Source: Phycisphaerales bacterium Planc_01 (GTDB taxonomy: Bacteria > Planctomycetota > Phycisphaerae > Sedimentisphaerales > Anaerobacaceae). Taken from it: 57,289 nucleotides of DNA. Of the stretch, positions 25,184 to 32,971 are shown piece by piece; the first letter of the stretch is position 1, and each line of letters starts with the position of its first letter. The notes beneath the pieces were generated by a model. That model was not told the DNA's origin and searched no databases. It saw only the letters and a list, made by a program, of their open reading frames with translations. The translations under genes were made by a program, and so were the position numbers. The stretch spans positions 82,890 to 140,178 of the forward strand of contig LVBB01000006.1 in NCBI GenBank assembly GCA_001603075.1, written 5' to 3'.

Positions 25184-26782
25184 CTATGGGCTCAAGAGCA
25201 TTGATTCGGCAAAGACCTCGCCAAACGACTTTTCGTGGGCGATCTCCACGTATTGGATCCTGCGGGTCAGGCTCGCCGCGGTCGCCCGGCACTTGTCGCT
25301 GAGCAGGAGCATCTGGGCCCCCGTCGCTGCGGCGTTGCCGACGAAATGGATACGTTCCAGTGGAACGTTCGGCAACAGCCCGACGCGGACGGCGCTGGCC
25401 GGACGGATGTAGTTCCCAAATGCGCCTGCCAGGAGCACTCGTTCCAGGTCGCCGGCATCAATGCCCTTCTTGGCCAGCAGGAGCTTAATACCTGCTTGAA
25501 TCGCCCCCTTGGCCAGTTGGAACTCCCGAATATCCTTCTGGGTCAGGACCACAGCCGGTCCGGCCGACTGCCCCGTGTCGGACAGGCGGAAGGCAGGCTG
25601 GCCTTCGAAGTCGATGCGTCTCGACGCCAAGGGAGCCGGGCAACGGGATCGGACCGATCCGGCGTCGGCGAATCGTCCACTGGCGTCAACGACACCCAAT
25701 TCAAGAAGGACTGACACCGCGTCAATCAGTCCGCTGCCGCAAATCGAACGCGGCGAGGCATTGCCGATGACATCCAGCGTGATGTCGTCATTGTCGATGA
25801 CGACGGCCTCAATCGCCCCCTCGGCCGCCCTGCTGCCGTGTCGGATCCTCGCCCCTTCCAGAGCGGGTCCGGCCGCGCAACTGGCCGCATAGAGCCGCTC
25901 GCCGGTCCCGAGGACCAACTCGCCGTTGGTGCCGATATCCACAACAAGGGTAATCTGCGAGGCGCAATCCATATCGACAGCAAGTGCGACTGCGGTGGTA
26001 TCCGAGCCGAGAAAACCTGCGATATTCTCCGCGGCGTGGATATTCCCGCTCGGATTCATGCGCAATCCGACCTGTCCGGGCGAGATATCGTGGGCATCGA
26101 CCGAGTGGGCCAGATATGGGGCCTGCCCCAATTGACGGACCGGGAATCCCAGGAAGATGTGATTCATGGTCGTGTTGCCGACGATGGAGGCCTCGTAGAT
26201 GGCATTGGCATCGATTCGGGCAACGTCACACAATCCCTGAATCAGCTCGTTGATTCCATGGATGATAACCGCATGCAGCCGGGCGAGGCCGGCCTCCGAC
26301 TCGGCGTAGCTGATCCGGCTGACAACATCATCCCCGAATTGCGTCTGAGGGTTGAGCATCGCCCGCGTCGCCACCGACCGCCCGTCCGCCAAATCGACCA
26401 GTTTGGCCACGACCGTGGTCGTACCGATATCTACAGCTACACCGTAGATGGCCGTCGGGCCCGCCACCGTGCGGTATCGCTCGACAACCGTCCGGGTGAG
26501 CCCCGCCGTGCAGTCAAGGCCGTGTTCGAGGATCTTGTGGGCGTAGAAGCGCGATTGGGCGGGCACCGTTACAACCAGATCGTTGTGGATCGTATGCTGG
26601 CAGGCCAACACTTCCCGATCATCCGGCCCCAGCCGGACGGTGCACTTGCCACACGTTCCCCGGCCCCCGCAGGAGGTGTTCAGAACGATCCCTGCGAGGC
26701 CGGCGGCTTCGAGGAGGGTAGCCCCCTGGTGAATCGATATTTCCTTGCCGTCCGGCTCGAAAACTACACGGAAGTGCTTCAT
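25184..26782 (-). CDS. RACo-type activator of corrinoid proteins (2Fe-2S plus ASKHA domain)
   Basis: The 532-residue protein has an N-terminal plant-type [2Fe-2S] domain with Cys 38, 44, 47 and 61 (CGGRGTCGKC). A large ASKHA ATPase (DUF4445) domain follows, with GVAVDIGTTTV near residue 115 and VVDIGTNGELVLG further on. RACo proteins use ATP to reduce inactive Co(II) corrinoid in methyl-transfer systems, such as the Wood-Ljungdahl corrinoid protein or O-demethylases. No corrinoid protein or methyltransferase is adjacent, so the partner is elsewhere. Start ATG 26782 is preferred; a GTG at 26794 would add four residues. Confidence 0.88.
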   Translation of the reverse strand: MKHFRVVFEPDGKEISIHQGATLLEAAGLAGIVLNTSCGGRGTCGKCTVRLGPDDREVLACQHTIHNDLVVTVPAQSRFYAHKILEHGLDCTAGLTRTVVERYRTVAGPTAIYGVAVDIGTTTVVAKLVDLADGRSVATRAMLNPQTQFGDDVVSRISYAESEAGLARLHAVIIHGINELIQGLCDVARIDANAIYEASIVGNTTMNHIFLGFPVRQLGQAPYLAHSVDAHDISPGQVGLRMNPSGNIHAAENIAGFLGSDTTAVALAVDMDCASQITLVVDIGTNGELVLGTGERLYAASCAAGPALEGARIRHGSRAAEGAIEAVVIDNDDITLDVIGNASPRSICGSGLIDAVSVLLELGVVDASGRFADAGSVRSRCPAPLASRRIDFEGQPAFRLSDTGQSAGPAVVLTQKDIREFQLAKGAIQAGIKLLLAKKGIDAGDLERVLLAGAFGNYIRPASAVRVGLLPNVPLERIHFVGNAAATGAQMLLLSDKCRATAASLTRRIQYVEIAHEKSFGEVFAESMLLSP

Positions 26783-27157
26783 CGATACGGCCACACCGAC
26801 AGCGCACCATCCCCTGCCCGGCGCGAAAACTCCCTACAGGGTGAGAAATTGCGAAATGAGAAGACTCTTAGCTGATCTTATGCCTGATTTTCCAGCGCGT
26901 ACGTCTCTTCTTGCTCCCGATCTTCCTTCTGCGTCGTGGTTTGGCCATGCATTCCTCGAAGAAAACTCAGAATCTCCATTACAACCGTACTGAAGCCCGT
27001 ATAATCAGATGGTACAGCAGAAAGGGCCCGGTGTAAAGAGAGAAAAACGGCCAAATGTCGCAATCAGACGGCCCCGACGTTGTGGCACTCGATACGGGGG
27101 ATTCGTGCGGCTCAGGTCGGTTCTTCGCCCCGCATGGCTCGGAAACGAGGTGTAGAG
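26783..27157. other. Divergent intergenic region between RACo-like and Cys-rich genes
   Basis: About 375 bases without a convincing gene. A 61-codon minus-strand frame (26878-27063) has no ribosome site and no family resemblance. The stretch is AT-richer than its surroundings and contains the promoter candidate at 26979-27006. Confidence 0.5.
26979..27006 (+). promoter_or_regulatory. Probable promoter for the Cys-rich protein gene
   Basis: A perfect TATAAT at 27001-27006 with ATTACA (four of six) at 26979-26984, 16-base spacer. It would give a leader of about 145 bases to the ATG at 27158. Confidence 0.5.
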
Positions 27158-27472
27158 ATGATTCAATGCGATCAATGCGAACTCTGCGAGATCGGGCCAA
27201 ACGGCCAGAGGGTCTTCAAGTGTGACCCCTTCTCCAACGTCAAGGAGCCCGAGTGCATTGCGAAGTGGCAATTGATCCGCCTGGACATGCTGCTGGCGAG
27301 CTACCAGAGCATGCTTCAGTCGTATGGCAGGCTCGCCCCGCTCCAGGACAAAATCTTCAAGTACGTCCAGCGCGAGATCAGCGAGATGGAGGAATCGGAG
27401 AGCTGGCGGGTCGATCCGGACGAGCAGGAGCATGACCCCGAAGAGCCTCATGACGACGCCTGGCCCGTCTGA
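27158..27472 (+). CDS. Small Cys-rich (possible zinc-binding) protein
   Basis: A 104-residue protein beginning MIQCDQCELCEIGPNG. Cys 4, 7, 10, 22 and 33 form a likely metal site in the N-terminal third; the middle is helical (KWQLIRLDMLLASYQSMLQ) and the C-terminus is very acidic. ATG 27158 has GAGG 7 bases upstream; ATG 27134 is an alternative with no ribosome site. I do not recognise a named family. It could be a regulator or adaptor with a zinc ribbon. Confidence 0.65.
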   Translation: MIQCDQCELCEIGPNGQRVFKCDPFSNVKEPECIAKWQLIRLDMLLASYQSMLQSYGRLAPLQDKIFKYVQREISEMEESESWRVDPDEQEHDPEEPHDDAWPV

Positions 27473-27549
27473 GCATGGGTCTCCTATGGCCGCGCCGGCG
27501 TCGGCTCGTCGATGGGGGTGGACTGACCGCGTTTTTGCGGGGGATTCCT

Positions 27550-27577
27550 GGAATAAACCCTTTGACAATCGCGTCTT
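27550..27577 (+). promoter_or_regulatory. ECF-type promoter-like motif upstream of the second sigma gene
   Basis: GGAAT (27550-27554), 17-base spacer, CGTCTT (27572-27577): close to the GGAAC-N16/17-CGTC pattern used by many ECF factors, 24 bases before the sigma start. A TTGACA at 27562-27567 overlaps but lacks a good -10. Suggests autoregulation. Confidence 0.45.
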
Positions 27578-27600
27578 TTCATAGGCTGTGAACACAACGG

Positions 27601-28140
27601 ATGGGTGCAGGCGCCGAGCTAACCCTAATCATAGACGGCTGTAGGTCGGGGGATCCTGAGTGTTTCGCTCAGGTGGTCGATCTCTACGGCGGGCGCTGTT
27701 ACGGGTATTTCTACCGGCTCACCGGCGACCGAGACCTCAGCGATGAACTGCTCAGCGAGCTGTTCGTGAAACTGGTCGAGAAGATCGGGTCCTATAAGGG
27801 TGGGTCGTTTGAGAGTTGGCTGTTCCGGATCGCTTCGAACATCTTCCACGACCACCTGCGGAGCCGAAAACGACAGAAGAAGCTGGCCGAAGGGCGACGG
27901 GCCGACCTGGAGCAGCGTCCCACCGAGACGGCCCAGTCGGACCTCACTGGGGACAAGCTCGACAGGCTCCAGATCCAGTTGAATCGGCTGGACAGCGATA
28001 CTCGGGATTTGATCGTATTGCGCTATTACTCAGAGATGAGCTTCAAGGAGATCGCGGCGATACGATCCGAGCCGATCGGAACGGCTTTGTCGAAGCTGCA
28101 CCGAGGGCTCGGGAAACTCCGTGAACTCATGGAGGGTTGA
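27601..28140 (+). CDS. ECF-family RNA polymerase sigma factor
   Basis: The 179-residue protein has region 2 (about 20-85: DRDLSDELLSELFVKL and SWLFRIASNIFHDHLR) and region 4 (about 120-175: LDSDTRDLIVLRYYSEMSFKEIA with a recognition helix near GTALSKLHRG). It is distinct in sequence from the ECF factor at 5252. The anti-sigma-like membrane protein begins 4 bases after its stop, with the GGAGG ribosome site inside the sigma gene's last codons. Confidence 0.9.
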   Translation: MGAGAELTLIIDGCRSGDPECFAQVVDLYGGRCYGYFYRLTGDRDLSDELLSELFVKLVEKIGSYKGGSFESWLFRIASNIFHDHLRSRKRQKKLAEGRRADLEQRPTETAQSDLTGDKLDRLQIQLNRLDSDTRDLIVLRYYSEMSFKEIAAIRSEPIGTALSKLHRGLGKLRELMEG

Positions 28141-28144
28141 AGAT

Positions 28145-28654
28145 ATGGAAGACGATCGAAATCGGGAAGAACTGACAGAGCTGCTGGGGCGGTTCTTCGG
28201 CCCGTCGGAGGCCGAGTCGGCCGAGCGGGAGATTCGCGCCGGCGACCGCCTGTTCGACGTCAGTCCGTCGCCGCAGGTCGCTCCGGAACTGCTGGAGGAC
28301 ATCAAGCAACGCATTGCTGTCCGACTCGCCGCCCCGCGCAGAGGTTCGCACCCGCTCTACCGTTATGGTGGAGCGGCCGCCGCCGTCATCGTCGTGGCCC
28401 TGATCGGCTTCTTTGGGCGGCCGGCGCAGGAGCCATCCGACATTCACTACGCCTCCCTGATCCCCGCCGCCTTGTGGGATAGCGACGACATCGTGTCGGA
28501 CGACATGAAACTGGCGTATTTCCGATCGGAGCTGAGGCGGGTCGAGACGCAGATGCTGGCCCTCGACGCCGACGACGGCGAGGTGGCCACGGGTGCGCTC
28601 GACGAGGTCGAGATGGAGCTGATTCGCATCGAAAGACAGTTTTGGAAGGAATAG
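28145..28654 (+). CDS. Putative membrane anti-sigma factor of the second ECF module
   Basis: A 169-residue protein: a cytoplasmic acidic N-terminal part (about 1-70), one membrane helix at about 74-91, then an extracytoplasmic helical tail with many charged residues (SELRRVETQMLALD ... MELIRIERQFWKE). No zinc HxxxCxxC motif is present, unlike the first module. Assignment as anti-sigma rests on position right after an ECF gene and the single-pass layout. Confidence 0.6.
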   Translation: MEDDRNREELTELLGRFFGPSEAESAEREIRAGDRLFDVSPSPQVAPELLEDIKQRIAVRLAAPRRGSHPLYRYGGAAAAVIVVALIGFFGRPAQEPSDIHYASLIPAALWDSDDIVSDDMKLAYFRSELRRVETQMLALDADDGEVATGALDEVEMELIRIERQFWKE

Positions 28655-28659
28655 TCGCC

Positions 28660-29499
28660 ATGCAGAGATACGCGACAGCGCTTCTTGTGGGCGTGTTTCT
28701 TCTGGCCGGCAGCGTCTGGCCGGGGGCAACCTCGAACGCCCAGCCCGGTCCGCCAGAGCAGGCGCAAGACATCTGGGATGAAGACTCCGGTTCGCCGACG
28801 TACCCCTGGTGGTACCGATGGCTCTCCGACGAGATCGTCGACCGCATTATGAAGGGCATCGCGCAGCGCGATCCGGCCAAGGCCAAGGAACTTGCCGAGC
28901 TTCGCAAGAAGGACCCAGAGCAGTTCAAGACCGAACTGGGCTGGCACGGCCGCAAGGAGATCGACGAAATCAGTCGGGAGCGATTCGAGGCCCGGAGGCA
29001 AAGAAGACACGATGATTTCATCGAGTGGCTCAAGACCAATTACCCCCAGGACGAGGCCGAACTGGCCAAGGTCAGGGAGAAGGATCCACAACTCTACGTC
29101 AGAAATTTCGAGCACCTGCTCGAACGATATGGGCGAATCTTCGAGGCCCACAGCGTCAATCCCGAGCTTGGCAACGTGCTGAAGGAGGACTACGACCTCC
29201 GGAAGAGGCGAGACGAGATTCTCCGGCAGATACGGCGGGAGCGCTCCGACGCCCGAAGGCAGGCCCTCGGCGCCGAATTGCAGGATATCGTCGCCCGACG
29301 CTACGACCTGATCGTTCGACGCAAGGAGATCGCTTACGAGCAACTCCAGAAGAAACTCGAGGAACTGCAGCGGCAGATCGATGAGAGCAGGAGCGAGATC
29401 GTCAAGTGGCAGGATGCCGAGTTGAAGCGGGACAACGTCAGGAAACGAATCGAGGCGTTGACGGAGGGCATGAATCGGCGCGGCTTCCAGTGGGATTGA
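28660..29499 (+). CDS. Secreted coiled-coil protein linked to the second ECF module
   Basis: A 279-residue protein with a clear signal peptide (MQRYATALLVGVFLLAG ... cleavage near SNAQ, about residue 29). Nearly all of the rest is charged helix rich in Arg, Glu and Lys, with a long coiled coil from about 180 to 270. ATG 28660 follows the anti-sigma stop by five bases, with AAGGA upstream. It could be an extracytoplasmic stress sensor or effector of the sigma/anti-sigma pair, in the way CpxP-like helical proteins act; this is inference. Confidence 0.6.
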   Translation: MQRYATALLVGVFLLAGSVWPGATSNAQPGPPEQAQDIWDEDSGSPTYPWWYRWLSDEIVDRIMKGIAQRDPAKAKELAELRKKDPEQFKTELGWHGRKEIDEISRERFEARRQRRHDDFIEWLKTNYPQDEAELAKVREKDPQLYVRNFEHLLERYGRIFEAHSVNPELGNVLKEDYDLRKRRDEILRQIRRERSDARRQALGAELQDIVARRYDLIVRRKEIAYEQLQKKLEELQRQIDESRSEIVKWQDAELKRDNVRKRIEALTEGMNRRGFQWD

Positions 29500-29537
29500 C
29501 CTGTCGCGATCGCAACGAAATCCTCAGCGGACGAGAT

Positions 29538-29556
29538 CGGACCCCGCGGCGGTCCG
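29538..29556. terminator. Hairpin between convergent genes
   Basis: CGGACC (29538-29543) and GGTCCG (29551-29556) are perfect complements around a 7-base loop, in the 60-base gap between the convergent coiled-coil and rhomboid genes. Could stop transcription from both sides; T-runs are weak. Confidence 0.4.
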
Positions 29557-29559
29557 CTC

Positions 29560-30414
29560 TTACATCGTCTGACGGCGCAACTCCATCTGCGTAGCCTTCT
29601 TGAGGGTCTTCTTCTCCTTGCCGGTCAGACTGTGCAATCCCTCGCGGTGGACCTTGGCGAGGATGCGATCGACCTCGACCTGCAGCAGGCGTTGCTGCTC
29701 GACGCTCTTCTCCCATGACCCGGCTCTTCTCTTGAGGCGGAACTGCCCAAGCCGGGGTAGGAGCAGCACGTAGGCGGCCCCAGCCGCCATGCCCGCCAGG
29801 TGAGCGGCCTCCCCACCGGCGTTGTTACTGCGCGTTACGATCAGCAGGAAGTACATGAAGGCGAAAACCACCGCCGCGATACGAATAGGCACCGGGAAGA
29901 AGAAAACGAACAGAACGATGTGGGGAAACAGGATCGCACAGGCCGCAAGGAGCCCCAGAACGGAACCGGAAGCACCGATCATCGGGACCGGCGACAGAAA
30001 CCGAATCGTGGTCAGCAGCAAATAGAAGAGCCCGCCGCACGCACCACAGATCAGATAAAACGGCAGGAATCGGCGGCTGCCCCAGTGACGTTCCAGAGGC
30101 GGTCCCAGGAAGAACAGCGCCAGCATGTTGAAGAAGATGTGCAGAGCACCGGACCGGCTGTGAAGAAACTGGTAGGTGACAAGACGCCAAGGCTGCAACG
30201 TGGTCAGCCAGGAGCCGCCGTCGACGGCGAACCACCGCTCCAGGAGGTCGCCGAAGGGCTTCGCCAGCACTCCCAGCACGAAGATGGAGATATTGGCGAT
30301 GAGCAGCCACTTGACCACCGGCATCAGCCGCGGCAGATTGAATCGCATCTGGGGCGACCCATAGTACTGCTGCCGCTCACCCGCTTGCGTGTAATCCCTG
30401 TCGTACAGTCCCAT
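29560..30414 (-). CDS. Rhomboid-family intramembrane serine protease
   Basis: The 284-residue protein (start ATG 30414, MGLYDRDYTQ, typical of planctomycete rhomboids) has six or more hydrophobic helices. The catalytic Ser lies in IGASGSVLGL and the catalytic His in GGEAAHLAGMAAG, and the Trp-Arg segment (WRLVTYQFLHS) marks the first loop region. A basic C-terminal tail of about 55 residues (VDRILAKVHREGLHSLTGKEKKTL) is common in bacterial rhomboids. It cleaves membrane proteins within the bilayer; substrates unknown. The longer frame from 30456 adds a non-conserved leader. Confidence 0.9.
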   Translation of the reverse strand: MGLYDRDYTQAGERQQYYGSPQMRFNLPRLMPVVKWLLIANISIFVLGVLAKPFGDLLERWFAVDGGSWLTTLQPWRLVTYQFLHSRSGALHIFFNMLALFFLGPPLERHWGSRRFLPFYLICGACGGLFYLLLTTIRFLSPVPMIGASGSVLGLLAACAILFPHIVLFVFFFPVPIRIAAVVFAFMYFLLIVTRSNNAGGEAAHLAGMAAGAAYVLLLPRLGQFRLKRRAGSWEKSVEQQRLLQVEVDRILAKVHREGLHSLTGKEKKTLKKATQMELRRQTM

Positions 30415-30584
30415 AAGACTTTTTCTGGCCTGTTCATGTGCACCGATACCCATCACCCCTGCTCATCATAGTATCGTCATTCGCACGAGCTGTCCAGACG
30501 AAAAAAGACCTGGGGGAATCGCCGCGCGGCCCCGTCAGCATCCTGAACGCGGTTCGCCGCGGCGATTGTGTGGAACGCGAACGC

Positions 30585-31592
30585 CTACGGGCTGTGTTTA
30601 TCGGCCCTGGAGTCCGTCGACGGCAACTCCTCCGGTCGAGCCAGAGCGAAGAAGGCCAGTAACACCGCCCCCAGAATTACCAAGCCAATCCCAAGGAGCT
30701 GGGCGATCGTCAAATGGTCGATTTCGAAGGGGTTGTCATCGCGTGCCAGCTCCATCAGAAAGCGCATCACCCCATAGAAGATGAACATGAGGCTGAAAAC
30801 CGAGCCCGGCTTGGTCGCGAAGGCGTGCGCTCCAACTCGCTCGGCGCTTCGCGACCGCCTCCAGAACCCATAGAGAATCAGGCAGAGCATGGCGGCCGAC
30901 GCGGAGGTGTACAACTGCGTGGGATGCACGGACAGGCAGCGATAGGCTCCACGGGTCACCTGCTCTCGCTGCTGGGGCGTGAGAGACTTCCAGGGCTTCA
31001 GGCCCGGCTGATAATTGCCGTCTTCGTCGAAGTAGCCGAAGTAATCCGGCGGCAGGTGCAGATGGGGCTCCATTCGGCCCCTTTCCGGGTCCGCCTGGAC
31101 CTGACTGCGAAAGGCAAAGGAACCATAGGGGAAGCGGACGCCCCACGGAAGCTCGGTGGGCTTGCCGTAGCAGCAGCCGTTCAGAAAGCAGCCGATCCGT
31201 CCGAAGACCAGCGCCAGCATCAGTCCAACAGCCAGCACATCGAGATAGTGCCGCAGCGGCAGCTTATGGTAGCGGATATACAAGAAGATCACGGCGATCG
31301 CCAGCAGGACGCCGCCGAGCAGTTCGAGCCCCCCCTTCCAGATCGCGAAGACCGAAAGCGGTTCGTCACGAAAGCTGTCGAAGTAGTGGATCACGAAGAA
31401 GACACGGGCGCCGACAATGCCGGCTACGAGGGAATAGAGCGCGGCATTGGTGATGTGTTGCGGGTCTCGCGTGAAACTGCGACTCAGCAGGCGGATCAGC
31501 GTGACTGCCGCAAGGAATCCGACAACCATCATCAGACCGTAACTCTTGACGGTCAGATCGACGAAAGGGATTCTAAGCAATTCAGGGTGCAT
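30585..31592 (-). CDS. lgt: Prolipoprotein diacylglyceryl transferase
   Basis: Transfers diacylglycerol to the lipobox Cys of prolipoproteins at the inner membrane. The 335-residue protein has the signature GRIGCFLNGCCYGKPT and SVHPTQLY, with about seven membrane helices. An extra hydrophilic insert of about 60 residues (near 165-225, including RMEPHLHLPPDYFGYF) lies between the signature and the HPTQLY motif, longer than in E. coli Lgt. It lies downstream of panD on the same strand. Confidence 0.93.
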   Translation of the reverse strand: MHPELLRIPFVDLTVKSYGLMMVVGFLAAVTLIRLLSRSFTRDPQHITNAALYSLVAGIVGARVFFVIHYFDSFRDEPLSVFAIWKGGLELLGGVLLAIAVIFLYIRYHKLPLRHYLDVLAVGLMLALVFGRIGCFLNGCCYGKPTELPWGVRFPYGSFAFRSQVQADPERGRMEPHLHLPPDYFGYFDEDGNYQPGLKPWKSLTPQQREQVTRGAYRCLSVHPTQLYTSASAAMLCLILYGFWRRSRSAERVGAHAFATKPGSVFSLMFIFYGVMRFLMELARDDNPFEIDHLTIAQLLGIGLVILGAVLLAFFALARPEELPSTDSRADKHSP

Positions 31593-31684
31593 TCAGCAGC
31601 GCCTCGTCTCATGTGGCGCCGCACCCCCGTCAGGAACCACCAGGTACGGTTCGGTTTTCGTCATGGGCTCCGACATCCTTTTCG

Positions 31685-32038
31685 CTACGGCTTGACGATG
31701 TTGTTCTTCTCGTCGAGCACCACGACCTTGGGTTTGATCGCGGCGGCTTCCTCGGCCGTGCAGAGGCCGAACGCCATGATGATGACGATGTCGCCCGCCT
31801 TGGCCAATTGCGCGGCGGCCCCGAGGATCACAACATCCCCCGACCCGGTCTCGCCCGGCACGGCGTAGGTCTCCAGCCGGCTGCCGTTGTTGAGGTTGGC
31901 TACCAGAACCGATTCGTAGGGCAGAATGCCCGCTGCCTCCATGAGGGCCGAGTCGATCTCGATGCTGCCGGGATAATGCAGCCTCGTCTCAGTAATCCTG
32001 GCCCGGTGCAGTTTGCTCTTGAGAACCTTCAGTAACAT
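31685..32038 (-). CDS. panD: Aspartate 1-decarboxylase
   Basis: Makes beta-alanine for pantothenate. The 117-residue protein begins MLLKVLKSKLHRARIT and has the self-processing site Gly 24-Ser 25 in YPGSIEID, which yields the pyruvoyl group. Lys 9 is also conserved. ATG 32038 is preferred because the family starts exactly there; the frame extends upstream without conservation. It is 54 bases from panC, so one pantothenate operon. Confidence 0.96.
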   Translation of the reverse strand: MLLKVLKSKLHRARITETRLHYPGSIEIDSALMEAAGILPYESVLVANLNNGSRLETYAVPGETGSGDVVILGAAAQLAKAGDIVIIMAFGLCTAEEAAAIKPKVVVLDEKNNIVKP

Positions 32039-32092
32039 CAGCGTTTCTTTTCCGTATCTGACAGACCATGTGGGCAAAACCAGTATTATACT

Positions 32093-32947
32093 CTACGAAG
32101 CACGGCTGTCCACCATGATGTTGTCGATGAGCCGGGCGGGGCCGAGACGGGCCGCGATGGCGATCAGCACGGCGCCGGTGATGCATTCTACGTCTTCGAG
32201 CGTCTCGGGATCGACGAGGCTGATGTATTCGGTCTGCATGGCAGGTACCCGCCCCATCACCGCCTCGATTCGAGCGCGAACCAGGCCGGCATCGGTCGCT
32301 CCGCTTTCGATCATCTGCCGGCCTTCCTGCAAGGCGCGGTAAATGACCGTCGCATCCTCACGCTGCTGTTCACTAAGGTACTGGTTGCGGCTGCTCACCG
32401 CCAGGCCGTCGCCCTGGCGCACCGTCGGACAGACCACAATCTCCAGTGGCATGTTCAGGTCGGCCACCATCCGCCGGATCACCGTGGCCTGCTGGGCGTC
32501 CTTCTGCCCGAAAAAGGCGACGTCAGGTCCGACGATGTTGAACAGCTTCGTGCAGACCGTCGTCACACCCCGGAAGTGGTTGGGCCGCGACCTGCCGCAC
32601 AGGTGCTCGGTGATCCCTGACACGCTCACCCAGGTGAGGCTCTCTCGCGGGTACATTTCCGACGGGCTCGGCGCGAAGACCACGGCTGCCCCATGTTGCC
32701 GGCAGATCGCGATATCCTGCTCGAAAGGCCTCGGATAGTTGTTGAAATCCTCCCCCGGCCCGAACTGTGTCGGATTGACGAACAGGCTCACCACCACGAA
32801 TTCGCATCGCCGGCGTGCCGCTTCGATCAATGCAACGTGCCCGACGTGCAGGGCCCCCATCGTGGGCACCAGGCCAATTCGCTTGCCCTCCGCACGGGCC
32901 TGCGCCGTCCACTGCCTGATTTCGTCGTTTCTTCCCGTCACTCGCAT
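32093..32947 (-). CDS. panC: Pantothenate synthetase
   Basis: ATP-dependent ligation of pantoate and beta-alanine. The 284-residue protein shows PTMGALHVGH (HIGH-like motif), FVNPTQFGPGEDFNNYPR, GQKDAQQ and VSSRNQYLS (KMSKS-like loop), all standard for PanC. It is 24 bases downstream of the FolK-kinase fusion and upstream of panD. Confidence 0.96.
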   Translation of the reverse strand: MRVTGRNDEIRQWTAQARAEGKRIGLVPTMGALHVGHVALIEAARRRCEFVVVSLFVNPTQFGPGEDFNNYPRPFEQDIAICRQHGAAVVFAPSPSEMYPRESLTWVSVSGITEHLCGRSRPNHFRGVTTVCTKLFNIVGPDVAFFGQKDAQQATVIRRMVADLNMPLEIVVCPTVRQGDGLAVSSRNQYLSEQQREDATVIYRALQEGRQMIESGATDAGLVRARIEAVMGRVPAMQTEYISLVDPETLEDVECITGAVLIAIAARLGPARLIDNIMVDSRAS

Positions 32948-32971
32948 CTTCGCAGCCCCCTCAGAACGGTC

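Noticed and set aside
26878-27063. 61-codon minus-strand open frame between the RACo-like and Cys-rich genes.
   Set aside because: No ribosome site, no family resemblance, and it covers the promoter region of the plus-strand gene.
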